Shown: piece after piece, positions 16,816 to 24,468 of the stretch | How the letters are laid out: every line of letters begins with the position of its first letter | Numbering within the stretch: position 1 is the first letter of the stretch | Origin: Pandoraea bronchicola | GTDB taxonomy: Bacteria > Pseudomonadota > Gammaproteobacteria > Burkholderiales > Burkholderiaceae | Assembly (NCBI RefSeq): GCF_902459805.1 | Contig: NZ_CABPST010000019.1 | Coordinates: 1-44,727, forward strand | Direction of reading: 5' to 3' | Length of the DNA stretch: 44,727 bases | The notes under the pieces: model-generated | Seen by the model: only the letters and a program-made list of their open reading frames with translations | Databases searched by the model: none | Told to the model about the DNA's origin: nothing | Translations under genes and position numbers: made by a program

Positions 16816-18115
16816 CGCGTACCTCGGCGGACTCTCTCGCGCGACCCTGATCCCGAAAACCGGGCGGGTCACGCGCGTGAACGGACTCGCCGTCGAAGCG
16901 AGCGGTACCGGCGCCGGTATTGGCGACGTCTGCGACGTGCTGGTTGAGGGCGGGGTGCGACGGCCGGCAGAGGTCGTGGGTGCGAGCGGGGCAAGCGTCA
17001 CCTTGATGCCGTACGGGATCATGACCGGTCTTAAGGTTGGCGATAGCGTGCGTCCCGGCGGTGCACTGAGTCAGGTCGGCTTCGGTCCGGCATTGCTTGG
17101 TCGCGTCGTCGATGCGTTTTGCCGGCCGCTCGACGACAAGGGCGACATTCCGGGACTCACGCCACGCGCTTTGCTCGGCGCACCGATCAATCCGATGGCG
17201 CGCCCGCGCATTCAGACCGTGTTCGAGACCGGTGTGCGTGCCATCGATGCGTTGCTGACGCTCGGGCAAGGGCAACGAGTCGGTATCTTTGCCGGCAGCG
17301 GCGTGGGCAAGAGCAGTTTGCTGGGCATGATGGCGCGAAGCGTGAAGAGCGACGTCAACGTGGTGGCGCTCATAGGCGAGCGTGGACGTGAGGTGCGCGA
17401 GTTCGTCGAGAAGCATCTTGGCGACGAAGGCTTGTCGCGCACCGTTGTCGTGGTGGCGACCTCGGATCAGCCGGCGCTGATGCGCTTGCGCGCTGCGCGT
17501 GCGGCCATCGCCATCGCCGAGGGATTTCGGGAGCAGGGTTTGCAGGTATTTCTCACGATGGACTCGGTGACACGCTACGCCATGGCGCGTCGCGAAGTCG
17601 GTCTGGCAGCCGGAGAGCCGCCGACGGCACGTGGTTACACGCCGTCGGTCTTTACCGAGATCCCCGAATTGTGCGAGCGATGCGGCACTGCGCCGGGTGG
17701 TGGCGCTATTACTGCGGTTTTCACCGTGCTGGTCGATGGCGACGATTTCAACGAACCTGTGGCGGACTGTTTGCGCGCGACACTCGACGGTCACATTGTG
17801 CTCTCGCGTCTACTGGCGCATCAGGGGCATTTCCCGGCCATCGACGTGCTGCGCAGTGCGAGCCGTGTGATGCCCGACGTCGTGGACGACGTCGATAGCG
17901 CGCTCGCGAGACAGTGCGTCGAAATCATGGCGACGTTGGACCAGCATCGCACGATGATCGACATCGGTGCCTATGTGGCTGGCAACAATCCCACCATCGA
18001 TGCCGCGATGGCGCGGGACATTCCAATCCGGGACTTCTTGCGTCAGGCCCACGGTGGCGTCGCTCGTACTGAAGCGATTGCCGCGTTGAAGGGGCTGATC
18101 GGAGGGGCTGCATGA
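16808..18115 (+). CDS. fliI: Flagellar export ATPase FliI
   Basis: A 435-residue F1-beta-like ATPase. Walker A is AGSGVGKS at 162-169. It is followed by LIGERGREVREF with the catalytic-Glu region, by the Walker B strand VFLTMDSVTRYA, and by the family stretch GEPPTARGYTPSVF. FliI forms a hexamer under FlhA, unloads chaperones and primes export. All catalytic motifs are intact. The start at 16808 overlaps fliH; a longer frame to 16751 would lie inside fliH without a ribosome site. The stop overlaps fliJ by four bases. Confidence 0.97.
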   Translation: MLDAYLGGLSRATLIPKTGRVTRVNGLAVEASGTGAGIGDVCDVLVEGGVRRPAEVVGASGASVTLMPYGIMTGLKVGDSVRPGGALSQVGFGPALLGRVVDAFCRPLDDKGDIPGLTPRALLGAPINPMARPRIQTVFETGVRAIDALLTLGQGQRVGIFAGSGVGKSSLLGMMARSVKSDVNVVALIGERGREVREFVEKHLGDEGLSRTVVVVATSDQPALMRLRAARAAIAIAEGFREQGLQVFLTMDSVTRYAMARREVGLAAGEPPTARGYTPSVFTEIPELCERCGTAPGGGAITAVFTVLVDGDDFNEPVADCLRATLDGHIVLSRLLAHQGHFPAIDVLRSASRVMPDVVDDVDSALARQCVEIMATLDQHRTMIDIGAYVAGNNPTIDAAMARDIPIRDFLRQAHGGVARTEAIAALKGLIGGAA

Positions 18116-18600
18116 GCGTCGATCGCCGCGGATATCGCTTTTCGCTGTCGCCACTGCTGGCACAGGCCCGCTGGCAACTGGATGCCGCGCGCGACGCATT
18201 GGGCGTGGCGACTCGTCAGATGAATGAAGCGCGCGACCGATTGGCGCAGGCGCAGGCGCATTTGCGAACGGAATCCGCGAGGGTGGACGGCGCGTCGCAG
18301 GTCGACATCGGACGTCGAATGGCATCGATGGCGTTTCTCGCCACTTTGCACGAAAGGCTTGAGACCGCGAAGGCGGAAGTGCAGACAAGCGAGGCGATGC
18401 ACGTCGACGCTCGCGAAGCCTGTATTCAGGCGCAGCGGCACGTCGAGCGGTTCGAAAAGGTCGAGGCTCACCAATGGGAGGCGTTCGTGCAAGACAAGGA
18501 AGCAGCGCAGGCGCGCGAGTCGGATGCCGATTGGCTCGCGCGAACCGCGCATCTGCAAGGTGTTTCGCATCCATCGCACGCAGGAGACTCGCATGATTGA
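18112..18600 (+). CDS. fliJ: Flagellar export stalk FliJ
   Basis: A 162-residue, almost wholly helical, coiled-coil protein (heptad-like runs through ~20-140, such as ALGVATRQMNEARDRLAQAQ) lying between fliI and the hook-length gene. FliJ sits like a gamma-subunit stalk in the FliI hexamer and contacts FlhA. The opening FSLSPLLAQARWQLDAARD is typical for FliJ (RFxLxxLLxxR). The sequence is otherwise divergent, as usual, so position and coiled coil carry much of the call. Confidence 0.83.
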   Translation: MSVDRRGYRFSLSPLLAQARWQLDAARDALGVATRQMNEARDRLAQAQAHLRTESARVDGASQVDIGRRMASMAFLATLHERLETAKAEVQTSEAMHVDAREACIQAQRHVERFEKVEAHQWEAFVQDKEAAQARESDADWLARTAHLQGVSHPSHAGDSHD

Positions 18601-19333
18601 CGCAACCGCAGGACGTGAAGACGTGATGTCTTCTACCACGTCCGGCCGCAAGCCCGGAGACGGCGCGGTCGATCCGGCATGGCGCGGCGTGTGGCAGTCG
18701 GCGATGGAGCGCACGCAGGCACAGTCCTGGTTTCATGCTGCGCCTGACGCGGGGCCTTCGCAGCAGGATGGCGGTGAAGTGTCGCCGAGGGGCGACGATG
18801 ACGCACGTTCGCTGACACACGAAGCTACGTCCGCCATGTCGACGGAACACGTATCGCGCAGCCCGGCCGCCAAGCCGCAGGCCGTGTCGATGCTGCCCAC
18901 GTCTGCCTATCTCGACGTTCGCAGTGCGATGGTGCCCGAGAAGGCGAGCTTCAGCGACACGGCATATGCCGTGCAGTCGTCGTCACAGACCTCGCTGCCG
19001 ACGGCAGGCGGCGCACGCGAGGGCGTGACGTCATCGCCCGACGCGCAAGCCTATCCGGCCACCGCCGTGCAGGCCATCGTGCGCGAGGCGTTCGACTCGC
19101 GCGATGTACCGGTGAGATGGCACGTGTCGTTCTCCGACGGCGGGGTGAACGTCTGGCTCGGGGTGGCGGCGACGCACGCCGATGTCGCGCAGGCGCTCGT
19201 GCCGGCACTGCGAGACGCGATGCGACGCGAAGGTATTTCGGTACGCACGATGACCCTCAATGGCGTTGTCGTTCAGGCGCAGGACGACGTTTCGCAAGTT
19301 GCTGCGGCCTCGCGCAATGCGCCGAGCCGCTAA
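18593..19333 (+). CDS. fliK: Hook-length control protein FliK (short)
   Basis: A 246-residue protein with a long low-complexity Ser/Thr/Ala/Gln region (~1-165) and a small folded C-terminal part (~170-240) containing WHVSFSDGGVNVWLGVAA and LRDAMRREGISVRTMTLNG. The architecture (unstructured ruler plus C-terminal switch domain that meets FlhB) fits FliK or the HrpP/SctP group. It is much shorter than usual FliK (400 or so), which would predict a short hook if it acts as a ruler. The start is the ATG at 18593 behind AGGAGA, overlapping the fliJ stop. It lies directly before flgD and flgE, which fits the role. Confidence 0.72.
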   Translation: MIDATAGREDVMSSTTSGRKPGDGAVDPAWRGVWQSAMERTQAQSWFHAAPDAGPSQQDGGEVSPRGDDDARSLTHEATSAMSTEHVSRSPAAKPQAVSMLPTSAYLDVRSAMVPEKASFSDTAYAVQSSSQTSLPTAGGAREGVTSSPDAQAYPATAVQAIVREAFDSRDVPVRWHVSFSDGGVNVWLGVAATHADVAQALVPALRDAMRREGISVRTMTLNGVVVQAQDDVSQVAAASRNAPSR

Positions 19334-19360
19334 TTTCAGCATTTCGACAGGGAGCACACC

Positions 19361-19762
19361 ATGGCCGTAGGTTCGACGACACCGATCGACAGCACGACGC
19401 TACAGTCGTCGTCGCTCGGCATGCAGGACTTCCTCAAGATACTGCTAACACAACTGACATATCAAGACCCGCTCAAACCCATGGACAACCAACAGTTCAT
19501 GGCGCAGATGGCGCAGTTCACTACGCTTGAGCAAACCCAGCAACTCAACGACAAGATCGGTCAGTTGATTTCCACACAGGCAACGCTTCAGTCGGTTGGC
19601 TTGATCGGCAAGACGGTCGATGCCACGACGGCGAGCGGCACGGTCACGGGCACCGTCACAGCGCTTACCCTGGATCAGAACACACCTCAGTTGAGTATCA
19701 AGACGACCAACGGTGCGGCGCTCACAGGCATCTCGCTGTCGCAACTGACGGCGGTCCGCTAA
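19361..19762 (+). CDS. flgD: Hook scaffold/cap protein FlgD, lacking the C-terminal domains
   Basis: A 133-residue FlgD. The conserved N-terminal part is clear: MQDFLKILLTQLTYQDPLKP, then FMAQMAQFTTLEQ and LIGKTVDA. The family core after it (Tudor-like and fibronectin-like domains that form the cap in enteric FlgD, ~230 residues) is mostly missing; only about 45 residues follow. Short FlgD proteins of this size are known, for example in rhizobia. It is needed for hook polymerisation and is normally displaced by FlgK, whose gene is not in the window. GGGAG precedes the start. Confidence 0.93.
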   Translation: MAVGSTTPIDSTTLQSSSLGMQDFLKILLTQLTYQDPLKPMDNQQFMAQMAQFTTLEQTQQLNDKIGQLISTQATLQSVGLIGKTVDATTASGTVTGTVTALTLDQNTPQLSIKTTNGAALTGISLSQLTAVR

Positions 19763-19776
19763 AGGAGACAAGGGAA

Positions 19777-20955
19777 ATGCTCGATTCCATCTACATCGGC
19801 ATGACAGGATTGTTGGGGTACTCGAACGCGCTGCGCGTGATCTCCAACAACACGGCCAACATGAATACGCCGGGCTTCAAGGGTTCTGCGTTGCAGTTCA
19901 CCGACCTGTTCTACGACAACTCCGAGGCCGGACGCGGCAACGGTCCCAATTACGGGCAACTCGGCTACGGCATGACCAGCAACGGGGTCACCGTCAACTA
20001 TTCGTCTGGCGAAATTCGTTCGACAGGCCGCCCGCTCGATGCCGGCATCGACGGTCTGGGCTGGTTTGTGCTGCGTCAACCGGATGGCAGCTACACCTAT
20101 ACGCGTGCCGGCCAGTTCGATCTGGACGCAGACGGATGGCTCATCAATCGCAACGATCAAAGCCGCGTAATGACGCTGAACAACGGCCAGCTCACCGACG
20201 TGAGCATCGCCGGTGCGCGCACGACGCCGGGCAAAGCGACTAGCACGGTCACGTTCAACGGCAACCTGTCGAGTACCGCCACCGACCAGACCGTCGGCAA
20301 TATTACGGTCTACGACGCTACGGGGACAGCCCATACGTTGAGCATGTCCCTCACCAACGCGGGCAGTTCGCTCTCGGGAACCTGGCTGACGAGCATTTCC
20401 GAGGGCGGCAAGACACTCGCGACCGGTCAGCTTGTTTTCGTCAACGGCTCACCGACGCTCGCGACCTCGCGTTTCTCGTTTGCGTACGCGCCGACCGGCG
20501 GCACGCTCACATTCGATTTCTCGAAGGATGTTACGTCGTACTCGGGCGGCAACTTTTCGACGATTGCCGCTGGCGGTCAGGACGGCTTCGGGCCGGGCAG
20601 TCAGACATCGGCAACCTTCGACGACACGGGGAATCTGGTGCTCGGCTATTCCAACGGTCAGTCGCTGAAGCTGGCGCAGCTCGCGCTGGCCAACTTTCGC
20701 TCGACCGACGACCTCCTGGCACTCGGCGGCAATCAGTTCAAGAGCACGAATTCGCAGGGCGTGACTTACGGGAAGGCGGGGAGCGACGCCTTCGGCAAAC
20801 TCAAGACGACCGCCGTCGAGAATTCGAACGTCGATCTGTCGCAGGAATTTAGCGATCTCGTCATCATGCAGCGCGGTTATCAGGCGTCGTCTCAGGTGAT
20901 CACTACGGCTAACGACATGCTGCAACAGCTGTTCTCGCTCAAGGGCGGACGATGA
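19777..20955 (+). CDS. flgE: Flagellar hook protein FlgE
   Basis: A 392-residue hook subunit of normal length. The N-terminus has IYIGMTGLLGYSNALRVISN and the motif NTANMNTPGFKGS; the next conserved piece is RPLDAGIDGLGWFVL. The variable outer domains are Ser/Thr/Gly rich. The C-terminal helix is VDLSQEFSDLVIMQRGYQAS, followed by ITTANDMLQQL. FlgE forms the curved tube outside the L ring. Its presence shows that the apparatus is meant to reach beyond the outer membrane. AAAGGAG precedes the ATG, and the stop overlaps the next gene (ATGA). Confidence 0.96.
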   Translation: MLDSIYIGMTGLLGYSNALRVISNNTANMNTPGFKGSALQFTDLFYDNSEAGRGNGPNYGQLGYGMTSNGVTVNYSSGEIRSTGRPLDAGIDGLGWFVLRQPDGSYTYTRAGQFDLDADGWLINRNDQSRVMTLNNGQLTDVSIAGARTTPGKATSTVTFNGNLSSTATDQTVGNITVYDATGTAHTLSMSLTNAGSSLSGTWLTSISEGGKTLATGQLVFVNGSPTLATSRFSFAYAPTGGTLTFDFSKDVTSYSGGNFSTIAAGGQDGFGPGSQTSATFDDTGNLVLGYSNGQSLKLAQLALANFRSTDDLLALGGNQFKSTNSQGVTYGKAGSDAFGKLKTTAVENSNVDLSQEFSDLVIMQRGYQASSQVITTANDMLQQLFSLKGGR

Positions 20956-21818
20956 ATCAAATGGCTTCCAACGGTGTTGAGTGGCGAGCGCTACAGGCCT
21001 GGTCGGACGCACAGCGCGAACGCCTGGCTGGCCATTGGCGCACGCAACTCGCAGAGTTCGTCGCAACGTGGTCGACGCGGCCCGTGGGGGCGGTAGACGA
21101 CTTCGGTGTGCAGGTTGTGCCGCTGACATCGGCTTTCGATAACGCCCCGCAAGACGTGCTCGCTTTGCATTCGGCGCAGTCCGTCGATGCCGGTGCGTGG
21201 CTGACGGGGCGGACCACAGCCGGTGCGCGCAGGCCGGTTCATGCTATGGCGGCGGCGCTGTTCGGTCAAAGTCCCGTCACCGCGGGCACAGCGTCGATCG
21301 GTGTCGCGTGCGATGCACTCGACGCGTTAGTTCGCCGCCTTGGTTTCGATCGTTTCGTTGCGCAAAGCGACTGGCCTGCAGGCACGCTGCGCGCGCCGTG
21401 GTCTGGCGCGCTGGGGTTGAGGTTCTCTCTCGGACCCAGCGAGTGGACCGTGATTGCACTCGCGTCTACCGTGCAACGCTGGATTGCCAGCGAGGCCAGT
21501 GCTTCAGCGCTGGATATTGCAGCCGAGGCTTTCGATAGCCGCGCGCGGGGTGGTCTGACGAAGTTGAGCGCCGCACTCGCACACACTCAGGTGAGTTTGC
21601 GCGTTCGGCTTGACGGCCCGCTGCTTGCGCTGGGAGTGCTGACAGACCTTCGCGAAGGCGACATCGTTGCCCTCCCGCATGCGCTGTCCATGCCGTTGCA
21701 CGTGGAAACCCCGACAGGCGAACCCGTTTGTCGAGCCTATCTCGGGCGTCAGAAGGACAGGCTCGCCATTGAGCTTTCCGATGCCCACGAGTCGTCTTCA
21801 TTGCAGGAGTCAGTATGA
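20952..21818 (+). CDS. FliM-like / SctQ-like C-ring protein with one SpoA domain
   Basis: A 288-residue protein whose last ~80 residues form a SpoA (surface presentation of antigens) domain, with SLRVRLDGPLLALGVLTDLR, then GDIVALPHAL and VCRAYLGRQKDRLAIEL. The first 200 residues fit a divergent FliM middle region but lack the N-terminal LSQxEIDxLL CheY-binding motif and the GGxG motif that grips FliG. It therefore resembles SctQ/HrcQ of non-rotating type III systems more than a motor FliM. It overlaps flgE before it and fliN after it, so with FliN it should build the sorting platform that receives FliH-FliI. Confidence 0.75.
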   Translation: MNQMASNGVEWRALQAWSDAQRERLAGHWRTQLAEFVATWSTRPVGAVDDFGVQVVPLTSAFDNAPQDVLALHSAQSVDAGAWLTGRTTAGARRPVHAMAAALFGQSPVTAGTASIGVACDALDALVRRLGFDRFVAQSDWPAGTLRAPWSGALGLRFSLGPSEWTVIALASTVQRWIASEASASALDIAAEAFDSRARGGLTKLSAALAHTQVSLRVRLDGPLLALGVLTDLREGDIVALPHALSMPLHVETPTGEPVCRAYLGRQKDRLAIELSDAHESSSLQESV

Positions 21819-22198
21819 ACACCCGTCCCTTGCGTGCGCACGATGTGCACGGCACCCCCGCCGCTGCCTCGGACACGGACCCTCTGCGCACCGCCAGCCC
21901 CTTGCAGTTCGAAGCGCTGACGCCACGCCCCCAGTCGCAGGATGCTGGCACTGTCACGTCGTTCAATCCGCTTCGCAATGTGAAGGCGCGAGTGCAAGTG
22001 ATCGTGGGCGGCGCAGAAATCTCCGTGGGTGAATTGCTCGATGCGAAGGAATCCCACGTCGTCACGCTCGACCGCGTTCTGACGGAACCCGTCGATCTGG
22101 TGGTCGAGGGCCAGGTGATTGCCCGTGGGCAACTGGTGGCGGTCGACGACAAATTCGCGGTCCGCATTACCGAACTGCCTACGTCGCTGGCGCTGTAA
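21815..22198 (+). CDS. fliN: C-ring protein FliN
   Basis: A 127-residue protein with a ~50-residue Ser/Pro/Thr-rich N-terminal extension and a standard SpoA domain: NVKARVQVIVGGAEISVGEL, then VVTLDRVLTEPVDLVVEG and IARGQLVAVDDKFAVRI, which match FliN closely (compare the GE-x-V-V-V-x-x-x-x-GVRI pattern). FliN forms the lower ring of the switch complex and binds FliH. Overlap with the preceding SctQ-like gene by four bases argues that they form one complex. Confidence 0.92.
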   Translation: MNTRPLRAHDVHGTPAAASDTDPLRTASPLQFEALTPRPQSQDAGTVTSFNPLRNVKARVQVIVGGAEISVGELLDAKESHVVTLDRVLTEPVDLVVEGQVIARGQLVAVDDKFAVRITELPTSLAL

Positions 22199-22200
22199 CC

Positions 22201-22671
22201 ATGACCTGGCTGACAATCGACACCCGGCAAGGGCGGTGGATGCGTTATCCGACGCTGATCGTCGCGTCGGCATTGGTATTGTCTGCGAACGCCTTTGCGG
22301 CAGCTTCGTCGCCTTATGCTGCGATGCCGCTGCTGCGTGACGAACCGACTGCCGACATGCCGGTGGCCGCACGCGTCGTCATCGTGCTGTTGGCATTGCT
22401 TGCACCGTTGGCATGGTGGCTGCGCCGCCGCCGTGGCGGGTCGCCTGTGCGCTTGCGGCTCGGTGCGGCATTGAATCCGCGCGCCAGTGGGACGTCCGCG
22501 CCTGTGGTGCGCTGCGTGACCCGGTTGAACGGCGCAACCAGTCTCTATGTGGTCGAGTGGGAGTCGCAATCGCTGTTGATTGCATGCGCCGGGGAGCAGG
22601 TGAATGTGCTGGAGCGCTCGCCACTGAATGTCGACGAGTCTGCGCGATCCAACGACAAGGATTCGCAATGA
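22201..22671 (+). CDS. fliO: Flagellar export assembly protein FliO
   Basis: A 156-residue protein. It has an N-terminal hydrophobic segment (LIVASALVLSANAFA), a second membrane segment VVIVLLALLAPLAWWL followed at once by arginines (RRRR), and a small cytoplasmic FliO domain with VVRCVTRLNGATSLYVVEW and QSLLIACAGEQVNVL, resembling the 'xxRxxLGxxxxLxVVEVxGxxLLLG' FliO pattern. FliO helps to assemble the FliP ring. It begins 2 bases after fliN and overlaps fliP (ATGA). An internal ATG at 22240 (MRYPT...) is an alternative start. Confidence 0.85.
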   Translation: MTWLTIDTRQGRWMRYPTLIVASALVLSANAFAAASSPYAAMPLLRDEPTADMPVAARVVIVLLALLAPLAWWLRRRRGGSPVRLRLGAALNPRASGTSAPVVRCVTRLNGATSLYVVEWESQSLLIACAGEQVNVLERSPLNVDESARSNDKDSQ

Positions 22672-23594
22672 CACGATTTCGGAACGCGATTGCCGGCGTA
22701 TGCCTGGCAATGGGTTTGGTGACGGGGATGGTGTCGCCGACCTGGGCGCAGGCCGACGACGGCGTGATCGCCGTGCAGGCGGGAGACGATACGTCCGGTC
22801 TGGCCGACATCGCGCGCGATGCCAGTGTCATGCAGGCTGCGCCGCTGAGCCAGGCGACCCGCGATGCCAAAGCGCAGGTCGCACCGAAGCCGCACGTGCC
22901 GCGTCTGACGAATCGCCCGGTCGCGAAGTCGGAGCGCGCGCCGATGTTCGCCGGCACCGATACCGAGCGCACCTCGCTGGCATTGCGCATCGCGCTGGGG
23001 CTGACGCTTCTTGCTGTCGTGCCGGGCTTACTGGTGTGCGTCACGGCGTTTCTGCGCATTATTATCGTGTTGTCGATGCTGCGGCACGCCATTGGCATGC
23101 AGGAGACACCGCCGAATACTGCGCTCATCGGTATCGCCATCTTTCTCACGATGTTTACGATGGCGCCGGTCCTGCAAACCGTCAACACGACTTCACTGCA
23201 ACCGTTTCTCGCCGGCAAGACGACCCCCGAACAAGCCTATGAGCGCGGCATCGTCCCGTTGCGCGAATTCATGGTGCGCCAGACCCGCGAGCAGGATCTG
23301 GCGTTGATGATCGAGTTGTCGAAAGCGCCGCAACCACGCGATATCAACGACATTAGCAACGTTCAGTTGATCCCTGCGTACATGCTGTCCGAGCTTCGTG
23401 CGGCGTTTCAGATCGGCTTCATGGTGTTCCTGCCGTTTGTGCTCATCGACCTGATCGTTTCGAGTTTGCTCATGACGCTGGGCATGATGATGATGCCGCC
23501 CGCGACGATTGCGCTGCCGCTGAAGATCCTGATGTTCATTCTGGTGGACGGGTGGGGCTTGCTGTTGCGCGCGCTCGTCGGATCGTTCCACTGA
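22668..23594 (+). CDS. fliP: Flagellar export gate protein FliP
   Basis: A 308-residue protein. The first ~30 residues are a cleavable signal peptide (ending TWAQA), as is usual for FliP, then a long Ala/Thr-rich periplasmic stretch. The conserved body follows: TAFLRIIIVLSMLRHAIGMQ, QETPPNTALIGIAIFLTMF, IPAYMLSELRAAFQIGFM and the final SSLLMTLGMMMMPPATIALP. FliP pentamers with FliQ and FliR form the export channel. The ATG at 22668 overlaps the fliO stop; an open upstream extension lies inside fliO and is not used. Confidence 0.96.
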   Translation: MTRFRNAIAGVCLAMGLVTGMVSPTWAQADDGVIAVQAGDDTSGLADIARDASVMQAAPLSQATRDAKAQVAPKPHVPRLTNRPVAKSERAPMFAGTDTERTSLALRIALGLTLLAVVPGLLVCVTAFLRIIIVLSMLRHAIGMQETPPNTALIGIAIFLTMFTMAPVLQTVNTTSLQPFLAGKTTPEQAYERGIVPLREFMVRQTREQDLALMIELSKAPQPRDINDISNVQLIPAYMLSELRAAFQIGFMVFLPFVLIDLIVSSLLMTLGMMMMPPATIALPLKILMFILVDGWGLLLRALVGSFH

Positions 23595-23606
23595 TCAGGG
23601 ACGCCC

Positions 23607-24434
23607 ATGACAGCGCCGCCGCTCGACGACCTGCCCGAAGATCTGCCAGATGCTCCCGCCTTGTTGGCGGAGCAGGACGATGCCGACCTCGCCGACACTT
23701 CGGACGCTGCCGGCGACGCCGAGGAAGCGGCGTTGTGGCTTGCGTTGCGCGTTCAGGCGGATCAGGGTGCTCGGGCGACGTTGATCGAACGTCACATGCC
23801 GCTGGCAAAGATCATCGCGGCCAAACTCTACGGTGGCCGGTATCACGACGACGTCGAATTCGACGACTATTACCAGATGGCGACGATTGGGCTGATCGAG
23901 GCGGTCGATCGGTATGATCCGGCGCTTGGCGCAAAATTTCGGACGTTTGCCTCTTTGCGGGTTCGCGGCGCAGTGCTCAACGGACTGGACCGCATGTCCG
24001 AGCGGCATCAGCAAATTTCCGCGCGTCAGCGGCTGCGTGCGGAGCGCGCCGCGTCGCTGGCCCCTGAGGAGACGCCGGGCGGCTCGGAGCAATTGCTGCA
24101 CGTGCTGGCCGAGGCGGGCATCGGGCTGGCGCTCGGCATGTTGCTCGAAGGCTCTTCGCTGATGAGCGACGAAAGTGCCATTGCGCCAACGCCGGCACCG
24201 TACGCAGCCGTCGAACTCGATCAGTTGCGCAAGCGGGTGCGTGCGTTGGTCGATTTGTTGCCTGAGCGCGAGCAACGCATTATCAAATCACATTATTTGC
24301 AGCATATTCCGTTCGAACAGATTGCGACGATGCTCGGCGTCACGCGAGGCCGCGTGGCGCAACTGCACAAGCAAGCCCTCAATCGAATGCGCGATGCCGC
24401 CAGGCACGTGCCGTCGTGCGATGTCGCCTGGTAG
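23607..24434 (+). CDS. fliA: Flagellar sigma factor 28 (FliA)
   Basis: A 275-residue sigma-70-family factor of the FliA type. Region 2 is seen in EFDDYYQMATIGLIEAVDRY and AKFRTFASLRVRGAVLNGLD. Region 4 is in LPEREQRIIKSHYLQ, then IPFEQIATMLGVTRGRVAQL with the helix-turn-helix. An acidic ~45-residue N-terminal extension and a longer region 3 set it apart from the ~240-residue E. coli protein. It normally directs late flagellar genes, held off by FlgM; neither flagellin nor flgM is in the window, so its targets are open. It starts 12 bases after fliP as the last gene of the flagellar run. Confidence 0.93.
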   Translation: MTAPPLDDLPEDLPDAPALLAEQDDADLADTSDAAGDAEEAALWLALRVQADQGARATLIERHMPLAKIIAAKLYGGRYHDDVEFDDYYQMATIGLIEAVDRYDPALGAKFRTFASLRVRGAVLNGLDRMSERHQQISARQRLRAERAASLAPEETPGGSEQLLHVLAEAGIGLALGMLLEGSSLMSDESAIAPTPAPYAAVELDQLRKRVRALVDLLPEREQRIIKSHYLQHIPFEQIATMLGVTRGRVAQLHKQALNRMRDAARHVPSCDVAW

Positions 24435-24468
24435 CGCGACAAACGTACGTCAAACATGGAGAAACGAC

